A stretch of DNA of 64,000 bases from Microbacterium testaceum (GTDB taxonomy: Bacteria; Actinomycetota; Actinomycetes; Actinomycetales; Microbacteriaceae): contig NZ_BJML01000001.1 of assembly GCF_006539145.1 (NCBI RefSeq), forward strand, positions 1 through 64,000. Reading direction: 5' to 3'. Under the pieces are notes generated by a model, which saw only the letters and a program-made list of their open reading frames with translations, was not told where the DNA came from and did not search any database. Shown here piece by piece: positions 43,950 to 52,807 of this stretch. Position 1 is the first letter of the stretch, and every line of letters starts with the position of its first letter. The translations under genes were made by a program, and so were the position numbers.

Positions 43950-46559
43950 ATGGCCGAACTGCTGCACCGCCTCGGAACGTTTGCGGCCCGCCGCGCGTGG
44001 ACGGTGATCGTCGCGTGGGCCGTCATCCTCGGCATCGTCGTGGGCGGCTTCCTCATCGGCTTCAAGGGACTCAGCTCGAGCTTCGACATTCCGGGAACGG
44101 CATCCGGGGACGTGATCTCCGAACTGCAGGGGGAGCTCCCCGATTTCGCCGGAGCATCCGGAGCGGTGGTGTTCCGCACCGACGACGGCTCGGCTCTCAC
44201 CGACGAGCAGAAGACCGAGATCTCGGCCCTGGTGGCCTCGGCGGGCGACCTGCCCGACGTGGCCCGCGTCACCGATCCGTTCACCGCCCAGCAGCAGCTC
44301 GAGGATCAGCGCCAGCAGGTCGTCGACGGTCGGCAGAAGCTCGACGAGGCCCGCGCTCAAGCGGAGTCGGGTCAGCAGCAGCTGAACGCGGGGAAGGCTC
44401 AGCTCGAGGCCGGACAGCAGCAGCTCGACCAGGGCAAGGCGCGGATCGAAGCGGCACCACTGCCCTCAGCTCAGAAGCAGGCCCAGCTCTCCGCCCTCGA
44501 CGCGCAGCAGCAGCAGATCAACGAGCAACGCTCGGCTCTCGAACAGCAGCAGACGCAGCTGACCGAGGGACTCGCCCAGATCGACGCGCAGCAGGCGCAG
44601 CTCGATGACGGCTCGGAGCTGCTCGGCTTCGCGGATGCCATCCGACTGGTGTCGGAGGACGGATCGACGGCGATCGTCAACGTCTCGTTCGACAAGCCCC
44701 GACTCGAACTCACCGAGGCGTCGAAGGAAGCGGTCGTCGAGCACTTCACCGCCGACCCGGTCCCCGGTGTCGGCGTGGCGTTCAACACCGAGATCTCGCA
44801 GGGCGTACCCGAGATCTTCGGGGTCGGCGAAGTCGTGGGCGTCGCCATCGCCGGCATCGTCCTCGTCGTCGTGCTGGGGTCGCTGCTCGCGGCCTCGTTC
44901 CCGATCGCCACCGCCATCATCGGTGTCGCCATCGGCGCCATGGCGACGCTGTCGTTCTCGGGTGTGATCCAGATGGCATCCGTCACCCCGTTCCTCGGCG
45001 TGATGCTGGGCCTCGCCGTCGGCATCGACTACTCGCTCTTCATCCTCTACCGCCACCGCAAGCAGCTTCTGTCGGGGGCGGATGTGCGCGAATCGATCGG
45101 CCTCGCGAACGGAACGGCGGGCAACGCCGTCGTCTTCGCCGGGTCCACGGTCATCGTCGCGTTGCTGGCGCTGAACATCACCGGCATCCCGTTCCTCGGT
45201 CTGATGGGAACCGCGGGCGCGGTGAGCGTCCTCGTGGCGGTGCTCATCGCCGTGTCGCTGACTCCCGCCCTGCTCGGGCTCGCCGGTATGCGCATCCTCA
45301 GTCGCAAGGCGCGCGCTCGGGCGGCCGCCGCGTCGGACGCCGCCGAGCACTCGCGCCGTGCGGCCCGCACGGAGCTCGTCGAGGCCCAGGAGCATCCGCG
45401 TCGCGCCGCTCGCGTCGAGACCGGCCCGGTCGCGACCACCGGCCGAGCCGTGCGCCCCATGTCGACCGTGCGCGCCTTCGTGACGATGCTCGTGGCGACC
45501 GTGGTGCTGCTGGTGATCGCGATCCCCGCCCTGTCGATGCGCCTGGGACTGCCCGACGGTGGCAGCGAGGCGGAGGATTCCACCGGCTACAAGGCCTTCA
45601 CCTGGAGCGAAGAAGCCTTCGGAGCCGGATCGAACGCTCCGCTCCTCGTGACGGCGGCGTTGCCCACGGGTACCGCCGAGGCTGACGTCCAGGGACTTCA
45701 GCTCGACGTGGCGCGCGAACTGTTCTCCCAGGACGACGTGGTCGCCGTGGCTCCCATCGCGGTGTCCGAGGACCGCACGCTCGCCGCCTTCCAGGTCATC
45801 CCCGCCGAGGGCCCGAACGCGGTGTCGACCGACCGGCTGGTGCGCGACCTGCGGTCGCTGCCCCCGGTCGACGGCGACATCGAGCTCGGCGTCGCGGGAG
45901 CGGCGGCCATCAACATCGACATCTCCGAGGGGCTGGCCGACGTTCTGCCGATCTACCTCGTGGTCGTCGTCGGCCTGTCTTTCCTGATCATGATCATGGT
46001 CTTCCGCTCCCTGCTCGTGCCCCTGATCGCCACCCTCGGCTTCGTGCTGTCTCTGTTCGCGACCTATGGAGCGGTCACCGCGGTCTTCCAGTGGGGATGG
46101 CTGGGAGGGCTGTTCGGTGTGCACAACCCGGGACCGATCCTGAGCTTCCTGCCGGTGATCCTCGTCGGCATCCTGTTCGGTCTCGCGATGGACTACCAGC
46201 TCTTCCTGACGACCGGCATGCGCGAGGCGTGGGCGCACGGCGCGGCGCCGCGGCTGGCCGTGGCGCAGGGTTTCCGCGCGGGTCGGACGGTGGTGATCGC
46301 GGCGGCGATCATCATGATCTCGGTGTTCTCGGGCTTCATCACCTCGGAAGCCGTCATCATCAAGTCGTTCGGTCTGGGACTCGGTCTCGGCGTGCTCTTC
46401 GACGCGTTCATCGTGCGCATGCTGCTGATGCCGGCGATCATGCACGTTCTCGGCGGCGCCGCGTGGTGGCTGCCGCGCTGGCTCGACCGCATCGTGCCGA
46501 ACGTCGACGTCGAAGGGGCGGCCCTCGAGCGTCGCCACCCGGGACACCACGGCGCGTGA
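43950..46559 (+). CDS. MMPL-family RND exporter with coiled-coil domain
   Basis: 869 residues, ATG 43950. Twelve membrane helices are expected, in two halves; the typical DxxY motifs of the family are present (GIDYSLFILYRHRKQL and AMDYQLFLTTGMREA). The first extracellular domain holds an unusually Gln-rich coiled coil (about residues 112-218). The central cytoplasmic loop (about 450-505) is Arg/Ala-rich with HSRRAARTE and HPRRAARVE copies. Members export lipids, siderophores or drugs using proton motive force. TetR control suggests an inducible drug or lipid exporter. Confidence 0.92.
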   Translation: MAELLHRLGTFAARRAWTVIVAWAVILGIVVGGFLIGFKGLSSSFDIPGTASGDVISELQGELPDFAGASGAVVFRTDDGSALTDEQKTEISALVASAGDLPDVARVTDPFTAQQQLEDQRQQVVDGRQKLDEARAQAESGQQQLNAGKAQLEAGQQQLDQGKARIEAAPLPSAQKQAQLSALDAQQQQINEQRSALEQQQTQLTEGLAQIDAQQAQLDDGSELLGFADAIRLVSEDGSTAIVNVSFDKPRLELTEASKEAVVEHFTADPVPGVGVAFNTEISQGVPEIFGVGEVVGVAIAGIVLVVVLGSLLAASFPIATAIIGVAIGAMATLSFSGVIQMASVTPFLGVMLGLAVGIDYSLFILYRHRKQLLSGADVRESIGLANGTAGNAVVFAGSTVIVALLALNITGIPFLGLMGTAGAVSVLVAVLIAVSLTPALLGLAGMRILSRKARARAAAASDAAEHSRRAARTELVEAQEHPRRAARVETGPVATTGRAVRPMSTVRAFVTMLVATVVLLVIAIPALSMRLGLPDGGSEAEDSTGYKAFTWSEEAFGAGSNAPLLVTAALPTGTAEADVQGLQLDVARELFSQDDVVAVAPIAVSEDRTLAAFQVIPAEGPNAVSTDRLVRDLRSLPPVDGDIELGVAGAAAINIDISEGLADVLPIYLVVVVGLSFLIMIMVFRSLLVPLIATLGFVLSLFATYGAVTAVFQWGWLGGLFGVHNPGPILSFLPVILVGILFGLAMDYQLFLTTGMREAWAHGAAPRLAVAQGFRAGRTVVIAAAIIMISVFSGFITSEAVIIKSFGLGLGLGVLFDAFIVRMLLMPAIMHVLGGAAWWLPRWLDRIVPNVDVEGAALERRHPGHHGA

Positions 46560-46566
46560 TCACCCA

Positions 46567-46593
46567 CGGCCGGGGGAGCGCAAGCCCCGGCCG
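46567..46593 (+). terminator. Hairpin after the MMPL gene
   Basis: A 9-bp perfect stem CGGCCGGGG / CCCCGGCCG (46567-46575 with 46585-46593), 7 nt after the stop. No U-tract. Confidence 0.5.
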
Positions 46594-46648
46594 ACGTCGC
46601 CGTCGAGGCCGCATCATGCGGGTACGACCCTTTCCGAGGAGGACGACG

Positions 46649-46840
46649 ATGACTGAACGCGAAGAGACCCAGGACGCCCCCGTCATGGACGGCGCCACCG
46701 ATGCCGGTGCGGCAGAGAAGAAGGAGGGCGCGCAGCAGCAGCGCGCCGCCGACGCCGCGGTCCACGAGGACGACGACCCCGCGCAGTACGAACTCGAGGA
46801 CGACATCCGCAGCATTCGTGGGTACGGCGAGGACCGCTGA
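46649..46840 (+). CDS. Small acidic protein
   Basis: 63 residues, ATG 46649 after GAGGAGG at ideal spacing, which supports it being real. Very acidic, with Gln/Ala runs and no hydrophobic core until the C-terminal QYELEDDIRSIRGYGEDR. It is likely disordered. No family recognised. It is followed by a long hairpin. Confidence 0.55.
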   Translation: MTEREETQDAPVMDGATDAGAAEKKEGAQQQRAADAAVHEDDDPAQYELEDDIRSIRGYGEDR

Positions 46841-46851
46841 ACGACACGACC

Positions 46852-46899
46852 ACTCCCGCCCGGAGCCCCATGTGGGGGACGGGCTCGACGGGCGGGAGT
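46852..46899 (+). terminator. Hairpin after the acidic small gene
   Basis: A perfect 10-bp outer stem (46852-46861 with 46890-46899), with further inner GC pairing between the arms. Confidence 0.55.
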
Positions 46900-47004
46900 C
46901 GTCGGGGACGCCGAGAGCGGCGTCGTCCGCGCCGGCGATGCCGGGGCCGGGTACCGAAAGGTTACGCCGCTCCCGGCGAGCTGGCGCGTGCTCTCAGCCG
47001 ATGC

Positions 47005-47040
47005 GAAGGCGGCCCCGCGCATTCTCGCGGGACCGCCTTC
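47005..47040 (-). terminator. Terminator of the 80-residue gene
   Basis: GAAGGCGG-C-CCCGCG pairs with CGCGGG-A-CCGCCTTC (47005-47019 with 47026-47040) with one mismatch and a short loop, 13 nt after the minus-strand stop at 47053. Confidence 0.6.
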
Positions 47041-47052
47041 CGCCTGCGTGCG

Positions 47053-47295
47053 TCACGAGTCCGTGGGGATCTCGCCCGCCGCGATCGCGTCCGCGTAGGT
47101 GCGGATGTCTGGTCCGGGCTCGTAGTCGATGAAGCGGTCTTTGATTCGTGCGTTGATCTGCGCGAATGCCTCGTCCGACGAGATCCCGTCGCTGTCACGG
47201 GCGATCGCGACGACGACCTCGCGCAGCACCGCGTCGGCGTCGTCGAGGATCTTCTGGCGGGCGGGCTCGTTCCAGCGGATGTCTGAGATGTCCAT
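47053..47295 (-). CDS. 80-residue hypothetical protein
   Basis: ATG 47295; TACCGT lies 6 nt upstream and no Shine-Dalgarno is present, so the mRNA is probably leaderless. The sequence (ISDIRWNEPARQKILDDADAVLREVVVAIARDSDG) is helical, with no membrane segment and ordinary composition. It ends at a hairpin terminator. No family recognised. Confidence 0.6.
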   Translation of the reverse strand: MDISDIRWNEPARQKILDDADAVLREVVVAIARDSDGISSDEAFAQINARIKDRFIDYEPGPDIRTYADAIAAGEIPTDS

Positions 47296-47406
47296 GGCGA
47301 CACGGTACGGTCGGCTCCGATCCGTCGATCCCGGGGTTGCATCGCACGGGTCGATGTGCGCGGCAACCCGCCTTCCTCGCTTCCGTCGGCACGGCACGAT
47401 GGAGCG

Positions 47407-48111
47407 ATGTCGAAGGATGCCGTGAACACCGTGCGGCAGAGGATCCGTACCGGTCTGCGCGACGCCGCGTGGTGGGCACGCGACTATCTCTACGCCGCTC
47501 GCGCCCAGGTGCGGTCTGCGCGAGGACGGGGCGCGCCCGACGTCCTCGCCGACGGCGAGGGCACGCCGATCGTCCTGCTCCCGGGGATCTATGAGACCTG
47601 GCGTTTTCTCGAGCCGCTCGCGCGAGCCCTGCACGCGCGCGGTCACCCCGTGCACGTCGTGACGGAGCTCGGGGGCAACCGCCGACCGATCGCCGAATCC
47701 GCCGAGCGGGTCGCCGCCCTGCTGATCTCGCGAGGCCTGGACGACGTGGTGATCCTCGCCCACAGCAAGGGCGGCCTCATCGGCAAGCACGTGATGGCGT
47801 TCAGCCCGGCCGGCGAGCGCGTCCGCGCGATGGTCGCGGTCGCTACCCCATTCGGAGGGTCTCGCTACAGCCGACTCATGCCGACGCCTTCGCTGCGCGC
47901 CTTCGCCTCGGCAGACGCGACCATCAGGGCGCTCGCCGCGTCGGCTGCGGCGAACACGCGCATCGTCTCGGTGTTCGGCGTGTTCGATCCGCACATTCCC
48001 GAGGGCAGCGAGCTCGCCGGTGCCCGGAACGTCGTCCTCGCCAGCGGGGGGCACTTCCGCGTGTTGGACGACCCGCGAGTCGTCGCCGAGGTGATCCGCG
48101 TCGCGGAGTGA
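47407..48111 (+). CDS. Alpha/beta hydrolase (lipase-like)
   Basis: 234 residues, ATG 47407. A catalytic triad is visible: Ser in ILAHSKGGLIG (G/A-x-S-x-G elbow), Asp in VFGVFDPHIPEG and His in ASGGHFRVLDD. IVLLPGIYETWRFLEPLARALHARGHPVH gives the oxyanion region. No signal peptide. The substrate is unknown; PGAP1/lipase-like esterases are the closest type. It is convergent with the DUF2207 gene. Confidence 0.85.
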   Translation: MSKDAVNTVRQRIRTGLRDAAWWARDYLYAARAQVRSARGRGAPDVLADGEGTPIVLLPGIYETWRFLEPLARALHARGHPVHVVTELGGNRRPIAESAERVAALLISRGLDDVVILAHSKGGLIGKHVMAFSPAGERVRAMVAVATPFGGSRYSRLMPTPSLRAFASADATIRALAASAAANTRIVSVFGVFDPHIPEGSELAGARNVVLASGGHFRVLDDPRVVAEVIRVAE

Positions 48112-48120
48112 CCGTCGGGT

Positions 48121-49977
48121 TCAGCGGCCCCCGCCGCCCCCGCCGCCCATCCCCCCGCCGGAGAACCCGCCGCCGAACGAGCCTCCCGAGAAACTTCCCG
48201 CCCCGCTGGTCGTGACGGCGACCGGCGTGCTCGCGCTGTGCAGCGAGCCGAGGGTGGTCGCGAACGCCACCGCGGAGAAGCCGTCCCCGCCCGCGTACCA
48301 GGGCAGATCTGCTCCCGTCTCGCGGACGCGGGTGTCGAGAGCCTCTGCCCACTCCTTCTCCACGCCCCAGACGACGGCCCAGGGAAGGAGTCGCTCGTAC
48401 AGATGCAGCACCTGCCTCGGATCGCCCGGGTCCACGGGGGTTCGCTCGGCGCCCCGCGGGCTCTGCAGCACCCGCATGCGGTCGGCCTCGGCGAGCTGCA
48501 GGTAGTCGCGCAAGCCTCGGAGATGATCGCGCGCCGGGGCGCCGGCATCCGTGATCCGATCCCGATACCGCAGAACGACGAAAGCCAGGATTCCGAGCAC
48601 CACCGTCGCGGGGATCGCGACGATCTGCCACCAGACCGGTGCCGTGCCGACCGCGGCGAGGATCAGCGCCACCACTGAGACGACGAAGGCGAAGACGACC
48701 ACCGTTGCGGCGAGGATCGATCTCCCCGGCTTCTGCTTCTCGGTCCACCCGCGCGTGCGCAGTTCGGCCGAGGCCGAGGCCGGAAGCTTCTGCAGTGCCT
48801 TCGCGACGTCCTGTCTATCGGGGCCGAGTCTGACGCGCTGCCCGGGATGCGGGGCGTCGCCGAAGACGGCGCGGATGATCGCGGCGTGGAGCGCGGGTGC
48901 CCCGGCTGCCCGGGAGAACTCGAGTTCGAGAGCCCCGCGGTCTCCGGGGCTCTCGACGATACGGAGGTGCCCGGCGACGGCCGCGTCGAGAAGAGCGGCG
49001 GGGATGCCGGCACCCCGGCGCTGCACCAGTTCGGCGCCCTGGACGACGTCGAGGCCCTCAGGCGGCCCGTACTCGGGGACGATGACCCCGCGTCCCGGAG
49101 CGTCGCGACCGCGCCGCCGGGCGGCGAACGCGGCTCCGACGCCGACGACGCCGAGCCCGACTGCGGCGATCGACGCGCCGGCGAGGAGGGGTGCGGCGTC
49201 GACGGAGAACTGCTCGAGAGGGGTCCGCACGACGTCGCCGGGAACGAAGGTGCCGCGGACGAAGCCGACGGCGATCGTGACGTTCTCCCTCGTCGAGAGC
49301 GAGCGCTCGCCGGCCGAGAAGACGGCGGATCCGTCGGGCTGCCCGGTCTCGGTGATGTCGCACCGCTGGTCCGAGCCCTGTCGGCCGACGTAGCACGATG
49401 CAGCGCCGTCCTTCAGGGCGAGGGCGAGCGCCGGATCGACCGTCAATCGCACCGATACCGCGCCGAACGGCTGATCCCACTGCGTCCCGTTCACGTCGCG
49501 GTAGAACTCGTCGGCATCCGTGTCCGCGAAGGACCGGATCGTGTCCCGCTGGATGTAGGAGATGACGTAGGTCTGGACGCCGCGCACGTAGGAGTCGTCT
49601 CCGGTCAGGACGCGCACTTCGCGCCTGTCCTGCTCGACCTCGTACGGAACGGTGGTGCCGGAGGCGTCGGTTACCGAGATGATCCGCGTCTGCAGGGGGA
49701 CGCCGTCGTAATCGTCGGGGATCGCACGGACGATCCCTCGGTTCTGGTCCTTCTCGGGGAACCGCGCCACCAGTGTTTCGGTCACCGCGAGCTCGGCGTG
49801 GCCGTCATCCGCGCGAGACAGCGTCATCTCTGCATCGAAGGAGTCGAAGGTGAACTCGCTCGTGTCCGCGGAGGCGGCGTGCGGCGCGCCGATCACGATG
49901 AGCAGCGTGATCGCAACGATGAGCGCCGCGGCCCACGCGCGCCGGATGCGCAGGGAGGAGGAGGCGAGGTCGTGCAT
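48121..49977 (-). CDS. DUF2207-family membrane protein
   Basis: About 618 residues; ATG 49977 is placed by TACCGT 6 nt upstream (ATG 49980 is adjacent). A signal peptide (ending near HAASADT) leads a ~270-residue extracellular domain (SEFTFDSFDAEMTLSRADDGHAELAVTE). One helix, then a cytoplasmic part, then a double helix near residue 430, follow. It ends in a Gly/Ser-rich tail (GGSFGGGFSGGGMGG), the classical DUF2207 ending. Function is unknown in the family. Confidence 0.85.
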   Translation of the reverse strand: MHDLASSSLRIRRAWAAALIVAITLLIVIGAPHAASADTSEFTFDSFDAEMTLSRADDGHAELAVTETLVARFPEKDQNRGIVRAIPDDYDGVPLQTRIISVTDASGTTVPYEVEQDRREVRVLTGDDSYVRGVQTYVISYIQRDTIRSFADTDADEFYRDVNGTQWDQPFGAVSVRLTVDPALALALKDGAASCYVGRQGSDQRCDITETGQPDGSAVFSAGERSLSTRENVTIAVGFVRGTFVPGDVVRTPLEQFSVDAAPLLAGASIAAVGLGVVGVGAAFAARRRGRDAPGRGVIVPEYGPPEGLDVVQGAELVQRRGAGIPAALLDAAVAGHLRIVESPGDRGALELEFSRAAGAPALHAAIIRAVFGDAPHPGQRVRLGPDRQDVAKALQKLPASASAELRTRGWTEKQKPGRSILAATVVVFAFVVSVVALILAAVGTAPVWWQIVAIPATVVLGILAFVVLRYRDRITDAGAPARDHLRGLRDYLQLAEADRMRVLQSPRGAERTPVDPGDPRQVLHLYERLLPWAVVWGVEKEWAEALDTRVRETGADLPWYAGGDGFSAVAFATTLGSLHSASTPVAVTTSGAGSFSGGSFGGGFSGGGMGGGGGGGR

Positions 49978-50056
49978 CATCCGACGGTATGCGCCCGGGG
50001 CTCGGGGCGACTCCCCCCTGCGACGGATTCCGTCCCGCCGGAGGCGGGAGCGGCCC

Positions 50057-50647
50057 TCAGGCAGCGTTCGGCGGAGAAGCCGCCTCGGGTCGACGAGCAC
50101 CGGCGGCATCCGCCCGCGCGCCGACCAGCGCGCAGCACGAGCGTCCCGCTGCGTCGCACACATCGGCGACGGCACAGCGCATGCGCTGGAGGAAGGCGGT
50201 GACCGCGACCGTTTCGCTCTCGGTCATCCCGCGAGTGGCCTGCATCATGCGCGCGTGCATCGACGCGAGCGTGCCCCGCATCTCTTCGTCCGCATGCGGG
50301 GTGGTGGACACGAGAACCTTCCTCCGGTCCGAGGGATGGCGACGGCGCTCGAGATGGCCGGATCGCTCGAGTCGGTCGAGGAGAGCGGTCATGGATGCCG
50401 TGGAAACTCCGAGGTGGCGCGCGAGGTCGACCGGGGTGATGTCGCGACCGGTTCCGCTGGCCCTCGTGAGGAACCGCAGGACGAGCAGCTCGTTCTCACC
50501 CATCGCCATGGAACTCTGCGTGCGTCGGCGCATCGCCATTTCGGCCGAACGGTATGCGCGCATCGCCTCCATGACCCGCGCTCCGCGTTCGTCGTCGGCG
50601 TTCTCGCTGTACCAATACGACGGAGGTGCCGTGTTCTCGATCGGCAT
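50057..50647 (-). CDS. MarR-family regulator (copy 2)
   Basis: 196 residues, ATG 50647 behind AGGAG. The winged helix is GRDITPVDLARHLGVSTASMTALLDRLERSGHLERRRHPSDRRKVLV. The C-terminus adds about 35 residues with a cluster of cysteines (RCAVADVCDAAGRSCCALVG) that could sense thiols or metals; this is inference. It is divergent from DUF7882-like copy 3, and the gap holds two palindromes. Confidence 0.9.
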   Translation of the reverse strand: MPIENTAPPSYWYSENADDERGARVMEAMRAYRSAEMAMRRRTQSSMAMGENELLVLRFLTRASGTGRDITPVDLARHLGVSTASMTALLDRLERSGHLERRRHPSDRRKVLVSTTPHADEEMRGTLASMHARMMQATRGMTESETVAVTAFLQRMRCAVADVCDAAGRSCCALVGARADAAGARRPEAASPPNAA

Positions 50648-50677
50648 CGTTCTCCTAATATCTCGCTTGCCTATTCG

Positions 50678-50703
50678 CTAGTCTAACTAGTAAGTTGATC
50701 AAC
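50678..50703. promoter_or_regulatory. Candidate MarR operators
   Basis: CTAGTCTAACTAG (50678-50690) has 5-bp inverted arms, and GTTGATCAAC (50694-50703) is a perfect 10-bp palindrome. Both lie between the divergent MarR and DUF7882-like genes. Confidence 0.5.
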
Positions 50704-50727
50704 GAACAACGATCAGAGGGGTACATC

Positions 50728-51105
50728 ATGGCGAAGCTCTACTACGGCACGACAACCGAGCCGATCCGCATCGACGACCGCATGCTGGCGCACGTCAAGG
50801 TCGTTGTGGCAACCAAACTCCGCCGAGGCGAGAGCTTCACGATGTCGTGGGTGCACGGCGAGGACGAGCCGACCGGTCGTTCGACCATCTGGTTGCAGCC
50901 CTCGATCCCTCTTCGGTTCGTCTTCGATTCGGAGCAGCCCGAGTCGCTCGACCAGAACCTACTGAAGCGCTTGGCCAACGACGCCAACTCCTCGCGCGGT
51001 CTCAGCCTCGATATCGCGCTCGACGAGACCGCTGCGAACACCGTTCCGCCGCGGACCGCGACGGCGAAGGCCACGTCGACGCGCTCCTTCGTCCGCGCGG
51101 CGTGA
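50728..51105 (+). CDS. DUF7882-like small protein (copy 3)
   Basis: 125 residues, ATG 50728. It shares MLAHVKVVVATKLRRGESF and GRSTIWLQPSIPLRFVF with copy 2 at 36615, plus a basic/Thr-rich tail of about 22 residues. The stop overlaps the GTG of the next gene. Its shared neighbourhood with a MarR gene matches copy 2. Function unknown. Confidence 0.78.
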   Translation: MAKLYYGTTTEPIRIDDRMLAHVKVVVATKLRRGESFTMSWVHGEDEPTGRSTIWLQPSIPLRFVFDSEQPESLDQNLLKRLANDANSSRGLSLDIALDETAANTVPPRTATAKATSTRSFVRAA

Positions 51106-51407
51106 TCCGGTCTGCTCCCCGCCCCGACCTCGGCGCGATCGTGTGGTCGCGCCTCGACGACGATCTCTCAGTCGCCACGCGTGACGGAGACTTCGCCGGG
51201 TATATTGACCGCCGCTCGACCGGGGCCTTCTTCGTCTTCGACCGCGACGCGCGACACGTCGGCACCTTCGCCCAGATCGGGGCGGCGCGCGCCGCGCTCG
51301 GCGAATCCGTGCGGCCCGTACGCACTCCTCTTCCTCGCCGGAGTCCGTCTTCGGCTCTCTCCCAGCTCGCGGCTCACGCCGCCCACATCTTAAGAAAGCG
51401 GACATGA
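51102..51407 (+). CDS. 101-residue hypothetical protein coupled to DUF7882
   Basis: GTG 51102 overlaps the preceding stop (GTGA) and its own stop overlaps the next ATG (ATGA). The core (LGAIVWSRLDDDLSVATRDGDFAGYIDRRSTGAFFVFDRDARHVGTF) looks like a small beta-sheet domain; the tail is basic. No family recognised. The two overlaps argue that it is translated. Confidence 0.6.
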   Translation: MIRSAPRPDLGAIVWSRLDDDLSVATRDGDFAGYIDRRSTGAFFVFDRDARHVGTFAQIGAARAALGESVRPVRTPLPRRSPSSALSQLAAHAAHILRKRT

Positions 51408-51490
51408 AGACGCTTCCGACGTGGGACGTCCCCACCGAACCGATCTCGATCCTCAGCCCGGAAGAGATCGCCGCTCTCAGCGCTCGCTGA
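51404..51490 (+). CDS. 28-residue coupled microprotein
   Basis: ATG 51404 overlaps the stop of the upstream gene. It encodes MKTLPTWDVPTEPISILSPE and eight more residues, 28 in total, acidic and without Cys. Its 3' end overlaps the convergent gene by 14 nt. Its position after two coupled genes is the evidence; it may be real or a chance frame. Confidence 0.4.
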   Translation: MKTLPTWDVPTEPISILSPEEIAALSAR

Positions 51491-51704
51491 CGTCCTCGTC
51501 TCCGTGATCGGGGGGAGCCTGAGCTGAGGGTTCTCGCCGGATTCGCAGGACGGCGAGTGCGAAGACGAACGCGCCGACGGCTGCGAAGACCAGCTTGGGT
51601 TCGTTCGGCGAATCAGCCGGGAAGAAGAGGGTGGGGGCGGCCAGCAGGATCATCGCGATGACGCACAGCGCCAGACCGATCGGGCGTGGTGACCGCGAAC
51701 TCAT
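51477..51704 (-). CDS. Small two-helix membrane protein
   Basis: 75 residues, ATG 51704 behind GGGAGGGG. Two hydrophobic helices (IGLALCVIAMILLAAPTLFF and LVFAAVGAFVFALAVLRI) and a charged C-terminus. No family recognised. Confidence 0.6.
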   Translation of the reverse strand: MSSRSPRPIGLALCVIAMILLAAPTLFFPADSPNEPKLVFAAVGAFVFALAVLRIRREPSAQAPPDHGDEDVSER

Positions 51705-52116
51705 CGCACCCCTCCCCGACGCAGACCTGTCGACAGCCTAGGCGAGTCGCGTCCGCGGCGGTCGTACCGGTTGCGAGCGCCCGTGTGCCCCCACCATCTG
51801 AGACCCGTCGCGGCCGATGAGCGTGACGGCTGCGACGACGGGTGCCTCCGTGTGCTCTCCGCAGGCCCCGCTACCCCGTCCGATGCGCCAGCGTGAGAGG
51901 AAGAGGTGCGGGCAGAGAACCAGCGACCGACGGTGCGGCCCCCCGGCTCGCAGTCGACGCGGTTCTCTCCCCGCGAGGAACAGCCTCCGCCTTCCCGACG
52001 GTCGGCGTCGACCTGAGCCCCCGAATATCACCCTCTGTCGGCACACAGATCACCTCGGATGTCGAGCGGGCGCGGGCGAGACGATAGGGTGGCCGAGCCC
52101 GCAGCAGGAGGAGCCG
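51705..52116. other. 412-bp gap without a convincing gene
   Basis: Frames on both strands are Arg/Pro/Gly-rich shadows. A TAGGGT at 52085-52090 with a weak TCGAGC 17 nt upstream is a possible promoter for the DUF998-like gene. Nothing else seen. Confidence 0.4.
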
Positions 52117-52797
52117 ATGATCGAGACCGTCGAGCGGCCCATCACGCGGCCAGCCCGGACACGTCGCGCACTCGCCGTCCACACGGCGACGATCGGCGGC
52201 CTCGCGGCGTTCCTCAGCGCGACGCTCATCTGGATCTGCCGCCTGTGGGAGCCGGGGGTGCAGTATGTGAGTCAGCTCGGCGCGACGGCGATGCCGACCG
52301 CGCCCGTCTTCAATACGGCTCTGCTTCTGCTCGCGATCGCCGCCGTCCTCGTCGATCGGTCGCTCGTGTCCCGGGGTGGGGAATATGTCGTCGGGTGGTC
52401 CGTCGCCACGACACTTCTCGTGTGCGGCTTGTGCTTCGCCGTGGCATCCGTCGTCACATGCTCACCCGGATGCCCCATCCCCTTCACCGAGGGAGCTCTT
52501 CCGCAGGATCTCATCCACATCTCCTTCGCCGTCCTCGGGTTCGTCTTGGCGATCGTCGCGATGGGGCAGGTTGCCGTCGTTCGGCGGCGCCCGTGGATGC
52601 GCGCGGTTTCGGTCGTCACGCTCGTCGCCGTCGGTGTCACATCGTTCAGCGGCGCGATGATCGCCCTGCTCCGTGGGGACACCGCGGTCGGCGGGAATCT
52701 CGAGTTCACTGCGGCCACCCTCGCTATCGCGTGGTTCGGGGTGTTCGGCTTGCAGGTCGCCGCGGACGAGCGGCGAATCCGCCGGAACGCGCATTAG
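52117..52797 (+). CDS. DUF998-like membrane protein
   Basis: 226 residues, ATG 52117 behind AGGAGGAG. Six hydrophobic helices. The pattern of a first helix then RLWEPGVQYVSQLGATAMPTAPVFN, and later LPQDLIHISFAVLGFVLAIVAM, matches DUF998 proteins. A short CSPGC cysteine pair lies in an outer loop. Function unknown. Its TAG stop forms part of the TAGCGT box before the next gene. Confidence 0.75.
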   Translation: MIETVERPITRPARTRRALAVHTATIGGLAAFLSATLIWICRLWEPGVQYVSQLGATAMPTAPVFNTALLLLAIAAVLVDRSLVSRGGEYVVGWSVATTLLVCGLCFAVASVVTCSPGCPIPFTEGALPQDLIHISFAVLGFVLAIVAMGQVAVVRRRPWMRAVSVVTLVAVGVTSFSGAMIALLRGDTAVGGNLEFTAATLAIAWFGVFGLQVAADERRIRRNAH

Positions 52798-52807
52798 CGT
52801 TACTGCC

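Noticed and set aside
44466..46550. Long antisense frame (694 codons) over the MMPL gene
   Set aside because: His/Asp/Arg-rich shadow of the exporter; no motif or start signal.
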